Source: Pseudomonas luteola NBRC 103146 (GTDB taxonomy: Bacteria; Pseudomonadota; Gammaproteobacteria; Pseudomonadales; Pseudomonadaceae). Taken from it: a stretch of DNA of 64,000 bases. The stretch lies in assembly GCF_002091675.1 (NCBI RefSeq), contig NZ_BDAE01000020.1, positions 25,520-89,519 of the forward strand, read 5' to 3'. Below are positions 7,962-17,102 of the stretch, piece after piece (within the stretch, counting starts at the first letter, position 1; each line of letters starts with the position of its first letter). A program made the position numbers and the translations under genes. Under the pieces are notes generated by a model. That model saw only the letters and a program-made list of their open reading frames with translations, was not told the DNA's origin and did not search any database.

Positions 7962-10460
7962 TTAGCGCACTCCTGCCTGCATTCCGACGCCACCCGTTGC
8001 GGCGTGCGCAAGGCCACGATCTGAAAGGTTTTGTGTCAGTGGCAGCTCAACTGTCAGCGGCGCGGGCGCAGCTGGCTTGTCGTTGCTGGCCAGGGGTTTG
8101 GGTATTGCGGGCACAGGGGTTACGCGCAGGTTTTCAGCAGCAGGAGCCACCCGCGCAACCGCTGGCATGGCTTTAGGGGCCGGATCAATCGCCGCTGGCG
8201 CACCTGGTGCGGCGATACCAGCAGGCAGGTCCGCTTTACCCTTATTCAGGCGCGCATCCAATGCCTTATGGTTGGCTGCCAGGTACTCGGCTGCCGTCTT
8301 GCTGCCCTTGCCCACGTTGAGCGCGGCAGACGACTGCGTAAGCGTAGACAGCTCGTTCATGCTCTTGCCTTGCGCCGCGCCCTTGAGCAGGTCTACGCCA
8401 GCGGTAGGGCCAAGCTGGTGGAGCATGTAGAGCGAATCACGATTGACCGGCAGGCCCGCCTTTTTCAGTACAGCAGCGTTCTGCTGCGCAAGCTTCATAC
8501 CGCCCTCGATATTCTGGTCAACGTCGAAACGGTCGGTAATGCCCAGCCCTGTAGCAGTCCGTCCGGTCATCTGGTACACGCCAATCGCGCCGGTAGACGA
8601 GATGGCATTGGCATTGCCGCCCGACTCAATATTGGCCATGTCTAGCATGTCCTGCGGGTTAAGCCCTGCCGCCTTGGCGCTGGCAATGATCTTGTTTTGT
8701 ATGTCCAGCGGCATGCCGCCCTTAAGGCTGCCGGTCGTGTTGGCTCCAGTGGTCTTAAGCTCGCGAATGCGCGCCGCTTCCTCGTTGGTATAGCTGCCCA
8801 TCTTGGCCAGCTGCGCGCCACCCTTGATGCCGTCAAAGGTCTCCTTGTGGCGGTAGCCCTTATCCAGCGAGCCGACCAGGCGGCCGCCTGCAATGGTTGC
8901 CGCCTCATAGGCGGAGCTTGCCTTGTCCTTGACCGTAGAAGCCGCGCTTGAGGCGGTATCCTTTGCGCCCTGCCAGGCTTCGCCCGCCTTATTGGCCACG
9001 GCCTTACCCACGTCCTTAACACGGCCTAGCTTTTCATCGATCCAATCGCCGATGCCGTCAAAGACTTTTGTAGCGCTGGACTTGATATCGTCCCATGCCT
9101 TGGCAATGCCGCTTGTGACAGCGTCCCAACTCTTGGTCACGCCGCTCGTGACGCCTGCCCAGGCAGTCTGGAACCACTCCATTGAAGCGTCCCAGGCTTT
9201 GCCAATACCCTCAAAGACAGGTTGCAGGTATGGCGATATCAGCTCACCAAACTTACCGGCCAGGCCAAAGGTCAGCAGGTTGCCCAAGTCGCCCAGCACG
9301 CCCACAAAGCGAACGCCCAACTCTTGCGCAAGCGAGCCGTTCAGCTCGACGCCCAGGCGCTTGGCATATTCCTCGGTTGACGTGTTAAAGCCTTTGACGG
9401 CAGCCAGCATGCCCGCAAGCGGTAGCGCAAGCTTGCCCAGCGGTCCCAGGAACTTGGCAATCTTTCCGCCAATGCCTGCCAGGCCGCCCAGCGCACGACC
9501 AGCCAGGCCCGCCACACCCTTGACGCCCTTGCCCAGCAGACCAAAGCCAGGAATGCGGCGCAAAAGGCCCATAATCAGGCCAAAGCCCTTGCTTATCAGG
9601 CCGCCGCCAGACTCCCTGCCTGTTTTCTTGTTCAGGTCGCGCAGCTGGTCCCATATCCTGCGATACCAGGGCACCACGACTTTGCGCTCGGCGTTCTCCA
9701 GGTCCTTGCCTGGCCTGCGGATCAAGCCAAGCAGACCTTTCACAGGGCGCATCAACGGCGAGACAATACCGCTAGCCTCTTTTGCCGCCCCGATAGCAGG
9801 GTCTACCTGCTCATATCCGTCTGCCGCGCCACTAATACCGTCTCGCGCGCCGCCAAACATATCCTTGAGCTTGCCCAGGATACGCGACGTGCGTGACTCC
9901 TCCTTTTGGCGGCTCTCGCTATCACTTTCACCGTTGCCGCCATTGCCACGCCCAACAAAACGCCCGTTAGCGCCTCTCTGGGGTGTTTCGGCGGTTTCGG
10001 CAAGGATAGGTGCCCGATTGCGGCGAGCGCTTGGCTCGCGCGCTTGCAGGGGCGCTGGCGCGGGAGCGGATACCGGCACAGGCGCAGCAACGTCAGCAGA
10101 AGCCGCCGCGCTGGACTGCACAGGCGCGCGCAAGTCACTTGCAGGCGTGCTTGGCAGGAAGCGCCCAAGCTCATCACGCGCACGACTCTGCGCCCGCTGC
10201 GCCCGCATAACGGCGTCATTGGCCGCATTAACCTGAGCCAGGCGACGAATAGAGGCAGACAGCTGCGTTATCTGAGACGCTGGCGCACGCTCAGGCACAG
10301 GCGTTTTGCGCTCTGTCTTGTGCATCACGTCCAGCATGTCGGCGGTATCGCGCTTGATTGACCTCAGTAGGCGCAGGCGCTCGCGCTCGCCGCTAAGGTC
10401 TAGCGGCGTGCCTCCGGTAACAAATCCCTCGTTGTCATGGCGAAGCGACAGGCGATCCAT
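7962..10460 (-). CDS. Tape-measure-like tail protein with lytic transglycosylase domain
   Basis: An 832-residue protein. Residues 1-230 are low-complexity Ala/Pro/Arg-rich. About residues 290-420 are hydrophobic and Gly-rich (GFGLLGKGVKGVAGLAGRAL and similar), then comes an amphipathic Trp/Ala/Lys segment, all typical of tape-measure proteins. From about 591 to 705 lies an SLT-type transglycosylase domain with the catalytic Glu612 in IESGG, then GAIGVYQM and YMLHQLGPTAG. It would set tail length and open peptidoglycan during DNA entry. The C-terminus is Ala/Pro-rich. It abuts the gp25-like gene and overlaps the upstream gene by one base. No frameshift-type chaperone pair lies directly upstream, which is unusual for a tape measure. 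Confidence 0.65.
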   Translation of the reverse strand: MDRLSLRHDNEGFVTGGTPLDLSGERERLRLLRSIKRDTADMLDVMHKTERKTPVPERAPASQITQLSASIRRLAQVNAANDAVMRAQRAQSRARDELGRFLPSTPASDLRAPVQSSAAASADVAAPVPVSAPAPAPLQAREPSARRNRAPILAETAETPQRGANGRFVGRGNGGNGESDSESRQKEESRTSRILGKLKDMFGGARDGISGAADGYEQVDPAIGAAKEASGIVSPLMRPVKGLLGLIRRPGKDLENAERKVVVPWYRRIWDQLRDLNKKTGRESGGGLISKGFGLIMGLLRRIPGFGLLGKGVKGVAGLAGRALGGLAGIGGKIAKFLGPLGKLALPLAGMLAAVKGFNTSTEEYAKRLGVELNGSLAQELGVRFVGVLGDLGNLLTFGLAGKFGELISPYLQPVFEGIGKAWDASMEWFQTAWAGVTSGVTKSWDAVTSGIAKAWDDIKSSATKVFDGIGDWIDEKLGRVKDVGKAVANKAGEAWQGAKDTASSAASTVKDKASSAYEAATIAGGRLVGSLDKGYRHKETFDGIKGGAQLAKMGSYTNEEAARIRELKTTGANTTGSLKGGMPLDIQNKIIASAKAAGLNPQDMLDMANIESGGNANAISSTGAIGVYQMTGRTATGLGITDRFDVDQNIEGGMKLAQQNAAVLKKAGLPVNRDSLYMLHQLGPTAGVDLLKGAAQGKSMNELSTLTQSSAALNVGKGSKTAAEYLAANHKALDARLNKGKADLPAGIAAPGAPAAIDPAPKAMPAVARVAPAAENLRVTPVPAIPKPLASNDKPAAPAPLTVELPLTQNLSDRGLAHAATGGVGMQAGVR
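10130..10142. repeat. 13-bp palindrome GCAAGT-S-ACTTGC (exact copy, inside tape-measure gene)
   Basis: An exact copy of the dispersed palindrome with central C, inside coding sequence. See the finding on KorB-like sites. Confidence 0.6.
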
Positions 10461-11317
10461 TAGCTAATACCGTACTTATGGAGCGTGCGGCGCTGTGTGG
10501 GCGTCTTCGGCGGCTCAGGCTCCTTAACGACCGGCTCAGGCTCGTATTCAGCCAATGGCGCAGTCAGGAAGCTATCGGCGCTATCAAGGGCGCAATGCTT
10601 GTGTACCTTGATCGGCGTTACGTCCATGACGCTATCTAGCGCAGCCTTGGGCTTGCCGGTCTTGGCCAAGCGGTCAATCAGGTATTCGTTTTCATCCGCC
10701 AGCTTGCTGATTGTCTGCATGGCACTGTCATACATGGCTTGCAGCTTTTCAGCGCGGCCTTGCTCGCTTTCAAATAGCTTGTTGCACTCCTCCAGCAGCT
10801 GGCGCTGCTCAGCCACGGCATCGAAAATCGGCTGGCCCGCCGCGTCCAGGGCGTAGCCGCGATTGTTGGAGTAGTTCGGCTCGATCACGTAGTCAAAGCC
10901 AAAGAAGTCCACCGCAATCGCAGGATCGTTCGGCGACAGCTGGATAGCGCTGGAGAAGCCGCCGACCTTATTACGCCACATGCGCGCCGCGATCTTGCCC
11001 GACGTGTTGTCGAAAAACTCGATTTCGTACTCAACGTCGCCGTTGTCTTCGGCCTTGATGGACACCAGGCGCAAGGCAGGCTCAATGCTCACAGCCTGGC
11101 CCTTCACGACGCCGCCCTCAGCCGGATTCAGGCCAAACTGCACGCGGGGCCAGTGGCCAAAATAACCGACCATATCACCCAGCTTTACACGCTCTTGCAC
11201 GCTTGGACTGTTAATGATCCTGGCAGCAACGCGGGTATTTAGATTGCGTTCTATGCCCCGCGCAAAGCGGCCACGCTCGCTCAGGTTGTACTTAATAATG
11301 CCAGTGCGAATACTCAT
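10460..11317 (-). CDS. Head-associated protein, possible prohead protease/scaffold
   Basis: A 285-residue protein immediately after the portal (4-bp overlap). The N-terminal about 150 residues form a beta-rich domain (GDMVGYFGHWPRVQFG, AVSIEPALRLVSIKAED, KVGGFSSAIQL) whose spaced His and Ser could be a serine-protease pair of the phage prohead protease type. Residues about 165-215 are a predicted coiled coil (EQRQLLEECNKLFESEQGRA), as in scaffold cores. The Pro/Glu-rich tail ends in YGIS. The arrangement and position suggest protease/scaffold, but no clear catalytic signature is visible and no capsid gene follows. Confidence 0.4.
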   Translation of the reverse strand: MSIRTGIIKYNLSERGRFARGIERNLNTRVAARIINSPSVQERVKLGDMVGYFGHWPRVQFGLNPAEGGVVKGQAVSIEPALRLVSIKAEDNGDVEYEIEFFDNTSGKIAARMWRNKVGGFSSAIQLSPNDPAIAVDFFGFDYVIEPNYSNNRGYALDAAGQPIFDAVAEQRQLLEECNKLFESEQGRAEKLQAMYDSAMQTISKLADENEYLIDRLAKTGKPKAALDSVMDVTPIKVHKHCALDSADSFLTAPLAEYEPEPVVKEPEPPKTPTQRRTLHKYGIS

Positions 11318-12921
11318 TTCTCGTCGTCCTCCTCATCTGCGCCAGGCGCATCGTTTGCGTCTACTTCAAGCGCGTCAGGGTCTGTTTCGTCATCGCCAAA
11401 CCCGCCGCCGAACCCGCCTTGACCACCTGGCGGCTCTGGCGGCTTGGCGTTCTCGATGCCCTCGGCCAAGGTCTCGGCGTAGTCGTTGTCGTACTGCATG
11501 CTCGTGGCAAAAAGCTGCACAACGGTTTTGCGTGGCAGGCCCAGCTCCCGTATCTGCTGCATGATCTGCACGAGCAACGCGGTGGAATTGGTTGCGCGCT
11601 CGCGACTCTCCTGCTGCTCACGCTCAAGGGCCGACGTCGCGCCGTAGAAGTTGATGGCGTAAGGCCGGTCGGACGGGTCAAAGACGTAGCCGTAGCGGTC
11701 AAAGCAGTGGACGTCTACAACGTGGTGGATGAACTCAGTCAGCGCGGTACGAATAATCTCGGAGCGCTCAGCCGCTTGGACGGACGTGCGGAAGAAACCG
11801 CCCTCGCCCAGGCCGCCCGCCAACTGGTCAGCAAAGCCCAGCAGCGCAAGGTCAATGCCCAGCGCGCCTGCCAGGAGCTTGGCCTGTAGCATGACGTCTT
11901 CAATCGATATCGTTGAGCTACCGGCAGAGCCCTGAAACGACTGGACTTGCGTCAGCTGCTTTTCGTTATCGACGGGCAGCACATGAGTAATGCGCTCGGT
12001 CGAAAACTTGCCCTCCTCAATCAGCTTGCGCGTGCGTTCCTTGCTGGCCTTGAGCAGGTTGCCCAGGGAGGCCATCAGCATGTTGCGGTTCTCAAGCGAC
12101 ATGCCGCTCATGTTGACGGTCATCAGGGATTCATCAATCGAACCCAGGATGCGGTTAGAGACCAGGCCCAGGAGGCTGGTGGACAATCGGTCATAGGGCG
12201 TCTCAGCCGCCTCTAGGAACGATCCGCCGACCAGGGACGGCACATGCGGCCACTCCTCGACGTTGTCCTTGGCCAAGGCAATGACCTGCGCGATTTCTTG
12301 CGCCTTGACCTGCGGAACCCAGCCCATACGGGCCATTTTGCAGCGGGCCATCTGCTTGACGGTAAAGCGCTCGGAGATTTTCTTGGTGCTGGCCGTCACC
12401 AGGTAGCCCGTCGTCGTGTTACCACGCTCATACGGCTGCACCAGCGGCGGCAGGATCATGTCGCCGGTATACATCTCGGTAACGCCGACACCTTTCTTGC
12501 TGATTAGCCGCGCGTAGGAGTCGCCAAAGCCTGCCGCCTTAAAGGCAATCGTGTGCGCGTCGCGATTAAGGAGCGGCAGCAGCGCTCTAGCAATCTCCTC
12601 GACCTGCTTTTTAAGCGCACCGGATACGTCCTTTTTCGGCTCCAGAAAAATCGTGTCGCCCGACGTCTCGTGCCCGCCTAGCGCTTGCGTGACATGCGCG
12701 CGCAGGGCCGTGGAGATAATCGGGTCGCCCATCATCAAGTGGTATTTTTCGTAAATGGTTGCGCGGGATCGGGCAGGGTTTTTGCCGGAACCCAGCAGCA
12801 TGGAGACCGTTACGCCGTCGTAGCCGTAGGCTATAGCGTCGGTCTCGATGTTTTGTGCCGACTCGACGACGCCCAGGAATCGCCGTGACGCCGCCTTGAG
12901 GCCGTTTAATAAGTTCACCAT
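11314..12921 (-). CDS. Portal protein
   Basis: A 535-residue protein from the ATG at 12921; an in-frame TTG at 12942 would add 7 residues, and neither start has a clear Shine-Dalgarno sequence. The long helical stem/wing region, the ATIYEKYHLMMGDPIISTA motif near the N-terminus, the DMILPPLVQPYERG region, the Gln/Glu-rich C-terminal helices (EREQQESRERATNSTALL) and the acidic Gly-rich tail are typical of portal proteins of contractile-tailed phages. It forms the dodecameric DNA gate of the capsid. The 4-bp overlap with the next gene points to co-translation. Confidence 0.75.
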   Translation of the reverse strand: MVNLLNGLKAASRRFLGVVESAQNIETDAIAYGYDGVTVSMLLGSGKNPARSRATIYEKYHLMMGDPIISTALRAHVTQALGGHETSGDTIFLEPKKDVSGALKKQVEEIARALLPLLNRDAHTIAFKAAGFGDSYARLISKKGVGVTEMYTGDMILPPLVQPYERGNTTTGYLVTASTKKISERFTVKQMARCKMARMGWVPQVKAQEIAQVIALAKDNVEEWPHVPSLVGGSFLEAAETPYDRLSTSLLGLVSNRILGSIDESLMTVNMSGMSLENRNMLMASLGNLLKASKERTRKLIEEGKFSTERITHVLPVDNEKQLTQVQSFQGSAGSSTISIEDVMLQAKLLAGALGIDLALLGFADQLAGGLGEGGFFRTSVQAAERSEIIRTALTEFIHHVVDVHCFDRYGYVFDPSDRPYAINFYGATSALEREQQESRERATNSTALLVQIMQQIRELGLPRKTVVQLFATSMQYDNDYAETLAEGIENAKPPEPPGGQGGFGGGFGDDETDPDALEVDANDAPGADEEDDEK

Positions 12922-12999
12922 GTTTACCAGGCCGTTAGCCAATTCATAATTGGCGATGTTAGGCGTGAAAAATGGCGACCTTTTCGGGCGCTTTCCGAG

Positions 13000-13485
13000 T
13001 TAGATACCTACGCTCGAATCCTGGCGTTTTTCAACAATCAGGCGCGGCAGGTACGGCGGAATCGAGCTGACGGACGTGATGCCGACCACCTCATAGGGCA
13101 GCACGAATCCCATGCCTGGCATTACCATGATCTCATCATGCTTTTTGACTTCGAACGCGCCTTCTACCTTGGGCTCTACCAGGCACTCCATTGCGCCCTC
13201 TGCGTAAATGACGCCGTCGCCGCTATCAACCACGTTGCCAGGCGCGGCCTGGTAGATACCGCAAAACAGAACCCTGCCTTCGCCGATTTCCTCGTACTCG
13301 TAATCCGGCTCGTCCTCGCTATCCAGTACGCCCAGGCCGCCCAATAGCGGCATACCGCCAATGGCCTCCCCTTCGGAGCTGCGCTTGATCTTTTTGCGCA
13401 GCAGTGTGCATTCCATTGAGTTGGGCGCACGGAGCACCATTTGCCGCTGCGCGCGGGCCACTTGTACGGGTACGTTGGTAAGCAT
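13000..13485 (-). CDS. Conserved virion-region protein of unknown function
   Basis: 161 residues, mostly beta-strand (GRVLFCGIYQAAPGNVVDSG, EIMVMPGMGFVLPYEVVG). It lies between the portal and a small gene on the same strand, 58 bp before the likely portal reading frame. Position suggests a head-tail joining or decoration role, but I recognise no family. The stop codon is followed by CTCGGAAAGCG, one copy of the post-stop motif described in the findings. Confidence 0.6.
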   Translation of the reverse strand: MLTNVPVQVARAQRQMVLRAPNSMECTLLRKKIKRSSEGEAIGGMPLLGGLGVLDSEDEPDYEYEEIGEGRVLFCGIYQAAPGNVVDSGDGVIYAEGAMECLVEPKVEGAFEVKKHDEIMVMPGMGFVLPYEVVGITSVSSIPPYLPRLIVEKRQDSSVGI

Positions 13486-13500
13486 GGTTCTACCTAATGG

Positions 13501-13761
13501 TTAAAGGGTGACGCGCGCTTTCGGGTCGCAGACGTCACGAGAGGCCGCCAGCAGCATGCCTGCGGTACGTGGCCACTCGTTCTCGCCGACCACAAACGGC
13601 ACCATTTCATTGCCGTAGCCGACTGCAATCACAGCGGTACTCACACCAGGATGCGCAGGGGCTTCGAGCAGGTCGGCCAGGGCGCGCAGCTTTTGCGCGA
13701 CGGCGTTGTTATGGTGGGAAACAGTGGCGGGAGCAGAAGCAGTCATTTGCAAAACACTCAT
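13501..13761 (-). CDS. Small virion-region protein of unknown function
   Basis: 86 residues with a helical N-terminus (HHNNAVAQKLRALADLLEAP) and a central hydrophobic strand (STAVIAVGYGNEMVPFVVG). It is separated from the next gene by 15 bp. Small helix-rich proteins of this form near portals are often head completion proteins, but there is no diagnostic motif. Confidence 0.55.
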   Translation of the reverse strand: MSVLQMTASAPATVSHHNNAVAQKLRALADLLEAPAHPGVSTAVIAVGYGNEMVPFVVGENEWPRTAGMLLAASRDVCDPKARVTL

Positions 13762-13772
13762 GGGTTAAAAGT

Positions 13773-13815
13773 GGCTCCATTTTGCGGAGCCTGGCGCAGG
13801 GCTCTTGCCTGCGCT
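13773..13815 (-). terminator. Two consecutive hairpins between structural genes
   Basis: On the minus strand, after the SWIM-protein stop, a hairpin with arms GCGCAGG/CCTGCGC (7-nt loop) is followed at once by GGCTCC/GGAGCC (7-nt loop) and then ACTTTTAA. The second hairpin could act as an intrinsic terminator or attenuator before the gene at 13501..13761. The first is preceded by GGGAAA, as at other gene ends here. Confidence 0.45.
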
Positions 13816-13821
13816 TTCCCA

Positions 13822-14928
13822 TCAGGTCGTTGCCTTGGCGGCAGCCAATGCGGCTTGTGCTTGTGCCTCGCTAAAGCCAGCAGAGCGCAGCATGGCGATA
13901 AACTTGGCATCGGGTATCTTGGCCTTGGCGGCGGGCTTTTTCGCAACCTCGGCGCGCGCAGCGGCTCTGGCAGCCAATTGCCGCTGGTAAGACGGCTGCG
14001 CCTGGCGCTGCGCCCGTTTCTCGCTGCTGGTTTTGATATTGCGTCTGCGCGAGTCTTCCTTGCGCATGGCCTCGGCCATCTTGCGCTGATCGGCAACTTT
14101 AGCGATATCTTTCGTATGGGATATGTCATCCCTAAACTTCTGAACAACGCGCTTAGCATAGGCATTGAACGTCGCAGAATGCAGGATCACTTGCATTACC
14201 CTCAGCGCGTGCTTGCAGGCGACGCCAGACAAGCCAGGGTTGGTTATCTTCGGAAAAGACAGCTCAGCCCGACCATAATTATACTCGGCCTGCGTCGCTA
14301 CATAGCGGAAGAAATACTTGTGGCGGGGGCAGCTACACTCGAAGCGCAAACGTCCACCCGTCATCTGCTTAATAATCTTGTCAGACTTCACTGGCGAAGC
14401 CACGACCGCGCCGAAGTCCAAGAACTGGACGTTTACATTGTGGTGCGTGAATTCAGAATCAGCACTTGCATTAGTATAGAAGTGGACAACCAGTGACGTA
14501 CCCTGCCCTCCTCCCTCAGTCATGGCGGCGTAATGCGTCGGGTTAGCCATGTGAATCTCTCGATTCGCGCGCTGCCGGTCAGCCTTCCACGACATGTCTA
14601 TGACACTTTTCGCTCTTATGCCGCCATAGATGCGCTTAGACTTAGCTTGATTCTTAAGCTGTCTCACGTTATGCGTGAAGGTCTTTAAATCATCTGCCGT
14701 GATGATCTTAGGTTTTCCCCCAAGCGTCGTAAACAGTGCTCGGGAGAAACTATAATCGCCAGCAATCTCATCGGGCGATATTAGCGTATTGCCTTCTCGG
14801 CCCTGGTCGGACTGGCGTTGCCTTACCTCCTCAGCGAAGGCGCGGATTGATTGCGCGCGAACATTACGCGCTGGCGGCAGGCTCTCGGGGCGAATCTTGG
14901 GCACTATTGGGCACCTTATCAGAGGCAT
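13822..14928 (-). CDS. SWIM-type zinc-finger protein in the structural region
   Basis: 368 residues. The centre holds a SWIM-like zinc motif: CSC (in RFECSCPRHKY) followed about 35 residues later by CKH (in GVACKHALRVM), the CxC-Xn-CxH pattern. The C-terminal 110 residues are basic and Ala-rich (RRRNIKTSSEKRAQRQ, AARAAARAEVAKK). SWIM fingers bind nucleic acid or protein; a DNA-contacting virion protein is possible but unproven. Its first 22 codons overlap the end of the homing endonuclease gene in another frame, so the true start may have been displaced by that insertion. An in-frame GTG lies at 14904. Confidence 0.6.
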   Translation of the reverse strand: MPLIRCPIVPKIRPESLPPARNVRAQSIRAFAEEVRQRQSDQGREGNTLISPDEIAGDYSFSRALFTTLGGKPKIITADDLKTFTHNVRQLKNQAKSKRIYGGIRAKSVIDMSWKADRQRANREIHMANPTHYAAMTEGGGQGTSLVVHFYTNASADSEFTHHNVNVQFLDFGAVVASPVKSDKIIKQMTGGRLRFECSCPRHKYFFRYVATQAEYNYGRAELSFPKITNPGLSGVACKHALRVMQVILHSATFNAYAKRVVQKFRDDISHTKDIAKVADQRKMAEAMRKEDSRRRNIKTSSEKRAQRQAQPSYQRQLAARAAARAEVAKKPAAKAKIPDAKFIAMLRSAGFSEAQAQAALAAAKATT

Positions 14929-16189
14929 AGCCCCAGCGTTTGCCGTAGGCTTTTTCTTTTCTTCCCCTGATAGCGTCGAATATGCTGTACCTGGCTGAGC
15001 TTTCCAGACCTAGCGACAACGCCGCATGCTCGACCGACTTATAGACTTCTCCGGTATCCAAGCATTTTACGGGACGGCAACGCGACTCATTGCGAAGGTC
15101 AGCCAGGGCAGCAAACGAATAGCTATCAAAGACTTTAGGTGCCTCATTTTCCGCCAGATAGCGCCAGCTATAACCTAGCGCTTTCCGACCTTTGCTTATA
15201 GCGCTAGGTATCGCTCCAGACTTCTCCAAGCCAAAAGCCGCATGCGCCTCTCCCGCACTTGCAAAGACCTTATTAAGCTCCACGCACAGCACTGGCTTGT
15301 GTGGCTTTACATAATCCCTTTTCCGGCCCTTAGAAGGCTTGTCCGTGCGAACCTTAGCAGGATCAATGCCGCGAGCGATAAGCTCCTCAGCAGTCAGGTA
15401 ACGCCACTGCAAAGCGGACCTAGTTGGCTTGCCGTCAAACTGCTTGTTAATGACGGACACCGATATACCTTTAGCCTTGGCGGCATCGGCCACGCCAGGA
15501 AAATACTCTCCTGTCGTTATGCAGAATAATGGCCTTTTGTTTACGCCGACTCCGATTTTGGCCAGGTGCTCACGAAACGACGGGCTATTCTCCAAGCGAG
15601 AGCGCATTAAGGCCGACTGCCGCCTGGAATGCTTTTCGCGGTATTCAGGATCAGCAAAAAGACGCTTGAATATCTTGCCAGACTGAACGGCCATCTTCTG
15701 CCTGTATTCTTCATCAAGCCATCTTGCCTTAAGGCGCTCGGCAGCACTGGCGCGACGCTCAGGGCATTGAGCCTGGCAGCTCATAATTTTCAACTGCGCG
15801 GCCCTGTATTCAGGGTCTTTCCAGCGCTCTCGATTCTGAACAGCGCAGCGCTGGCTATTTCTCTTGCGCCACTCAGGGTCTTTCCAGAAGTCATGCAGCA
15901 CCTTGGCTACAGTTACCTCAATATTGTATTCAGGCTGGATATGATTAATAGCCAGCTGCTCAAGGTCTCGTAACGTCTCCCGCTCACACAGCAGCACGAT
16001 ATCGAATTGCATGGCCTGCGCACCATATTTTCGAGCGGCATACCGAAGTTTCGCATTGTAGTGGTCGCCGCGCGCAAAGTGGCCGCGATGCTCATTTATT
16101 CGCTTCTGTATATTGGCCGAACTGCCGATATACATTTTTCCGCTTGGACTTGTGATCTTGTAAAGACCACAAAGGTGCTTCCTTGCCAT
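14864..16189 (-). CDS. GIY-YIG homing endonuclease with NUMOD repeats
   Basis: 441 residues from the ATG at 16189, which has AAAGG six bases upstream. The GIY-YIG nuclease domain is at the N-terminus: GLY in CGLYKITSPSG, YIG in KMYIGSSANIQKR, then the conserved Arg and Glu region. A basic, Arg/Lys/Glu-rich linker resembling NUMOD3 repeats follows (DPEYREKHSRRQSALM), then three NUMOD1-like DNA-binding modules (LFCITTGEYFPGVADAAKAK, VLCVELNKVFASAGEAHAAF, VKCLDTGEVYKSVEHAALSL). Such proteins cut a specific site and spread the gene itself. A perfect TATAAT lies 32 bp upstream, so it may have its own promoter. Its 3' end runs 65 bp into the next gene. Confidence 0.9.
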   Translation of the reverse strand: MARKHLCGLYKITSPSGKMYIGSSANIQKRINEHRGHFARGDHYNAKLRYAARKYGAQAMQFDIVLLCERETLRDLEQLAINHIQPEYNIEVTVAKVLHDFWKDPEWRKRNSQRCAVQNRERWKDPEYRAAQLKIMSCQAQCPERRASAAERLKARWLDEEYRQKMAVQSGKIFKRLFADPEYREKHSRRQSALMRSRLENSPSFREHLAKIGVGVNKRPLFCITTGEYFPGVADAAKAKGISVSVINKQFDGKPTRSALQWRYLTAEELIARGIDPAKVRTDKPSKGRKRDYVKPHKPVLCVELNKVFASAGEAHAAFGLEKSGAIPSAISKGRKALGYSWRYLAENEAPKVFDSYSFAALADLRNESRCRPVKCLDTGEVYKSVEHAALSLGLESSARYSIFDAIRGRKEKAYGKRWGYASDKVPNSAQDSPREPAASA

Positions 16190-16220
16190 ATCGAACCTTT
16201 CAATCAATGTTATCGGTTCG

Positions 16221-16226
16221 ATTATA
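16221..16226 (-). promoter_or_regulatory. Putative -10 box of the homing endonuclease gene
   Basis: A perfect TATAAT on the minus strand, 32 bp before the ATG. The best -35 (CTGATT, 18 bp upstream) is weak. A private promoter is common for free-standing homing endonuclease genes. Confidence 0.4.
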
Positions 16227-16246
16227 TAGAAACTACAGGCTAATAA

Positions 16247-16540
16247 TCAGCTCTGAATAATGGCGGTGCTGGTAAAGCCGGTCTGCTGCTTTATGGCTTC
16301 AAGCTGCGCATGTGTGGGTAGGATAATGGTGCGCTGCGTAAGCTTCTGGTCGAATCGATCCAGGCCAGCGGCGGCCATCACGGCTAGGGATTCGTCACGA
16401 TTGCCATAGACGCGCTGAGACACCAGCGGCAGGTTATATTCCTCGTCGGGCTTAACATCGTAGCGAATTGCGTCGTGCCAGGTCTCGCGAGTCGCGGAGA
16501 AGGTACGGACGGCTTTGTAAAAGTTGGCTGCTTCTTTCAT
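16247..16540 (-). CDS. Small LysM/tail-protein-X-like protein
   Basis: 97 residues from the ATG at 16540; a TTG 18 bp upstream is possible, and no strong Shine-Dalgarno supports either. The central part, LPLVSQRVYGNRDESLAVMA then LTQRTIILPTHAQLEAIKQQ, follows the pattern of phage tail-protein X / LysM baseplate proteins: a Tyr-Gly turn, then a strand ending in ILP. These bind the hub or peptidoglycan at the tail tip. The family call is moderate. Confidence 0.45.
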   Translation of the reverse strand: MKEAANFYKAVRTFSATRETWHDAIRYDVKPDEEYNLPLVSQRVYGNRDESLAVMAAAGLDRFDQKLTQRTIILPTHAQLEAIKQQTGFTSTAIIQS

Positions 16541-16594
16541 GCAGCGCAGTGTGCGCAAGCTCAGAGCGAGCCTGCGCGGTCACTTTCCGAACGG

Positions 16595-17080
16595 CTAGCG
16601 ATATGCTTCGCGATACTGCGTGACCACCGAGGCCAGCAGTTCAAAGGGCGTATTTTCGGCCAGCGCATACAGCTCAGGCGGCACACTTATTACGCCGACC
16701 ACAGCAGGCTTTTCAGGCGTTACCGTACCAGCAGGCTTTGGCGCGCCGCGCGGCAATAACACGGCATCAGCTGCGCGCCAGCCCTCTTTGATTCGGCGAT
16801 AGGCCGTCGCGACACCGACGACGCCAAAATGACGGCATAGCTCGTCGATAGAGCCCGTTATACCCTTGACGCAGCGCAAGCCCTTGGCGCGCGTTGTTTT
16901 CGCACCCAAGTGATGATTAGGCCAGCTCGTGACGCCAGCCGATGCGCACATTTGGCGAAAGCTGGTTTCAGGAATGCCTAACTGCTTGGCAGCAGTCCGG
17001 CGCGGCAGGCCCTTTAGGCGCAGGGCCTCGGCCTCATAGGCAAACGTGCCTGGCGTGAACGAATTTACAGGTTGACTCAT
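16595..17080 (-). CDS. HTH protein of unknown function in the terminase-portal interval
   Basis: 161 residues. Residues about 18-45 (RLKGLPRRTAAKQLGIPETSFRQMC) form a clear helix-turn-helix, and a second one is likely near residues 78-100 (IDELCRHFGVVGVATAYRRI). The C-terminus is Pro-rich and then helical. It sits in the morphogenesis operon, so packaging-associated DNA binding or late regulation are both possible. The stop is followed by TTCGGAAAGTG (post-stop motif). Confidence 0.5.
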   Translation of the reverse strand: MSQPVNSFTPGTFAYEAEALRLKGLPRRTAAKQLGIPETSFRQMCASAGVTSWPNHHLGAKTTRAKGLRCVKGITGSIDELCRHFGVVGVATAYRRIKEGWRAADAVLLPRGAPKPAGTVTPEKPAVVGVISVPPELYALAENTPFELLASVVTQYREAYR

Positions 17081-17102
17081 GGTAACAACCTCATGAGAAC
17101 AG

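Noticed and set aside
8923..10236. 437-codon open frame on the plus strand
   Set aside because: It is antisense to the tape-measure-like gene, rich in Pro/Ser/Arg as expected from a shadow of Ala/Gly/Leu codons, and has no ribosome site.
13651..14496. 281-codon open frame on the plus strand
   Set aside because: Antisense to the SWIM protein gene and its neighbour, with no recognisable domain; the minus-strand genes have proper overlaps and start signals.
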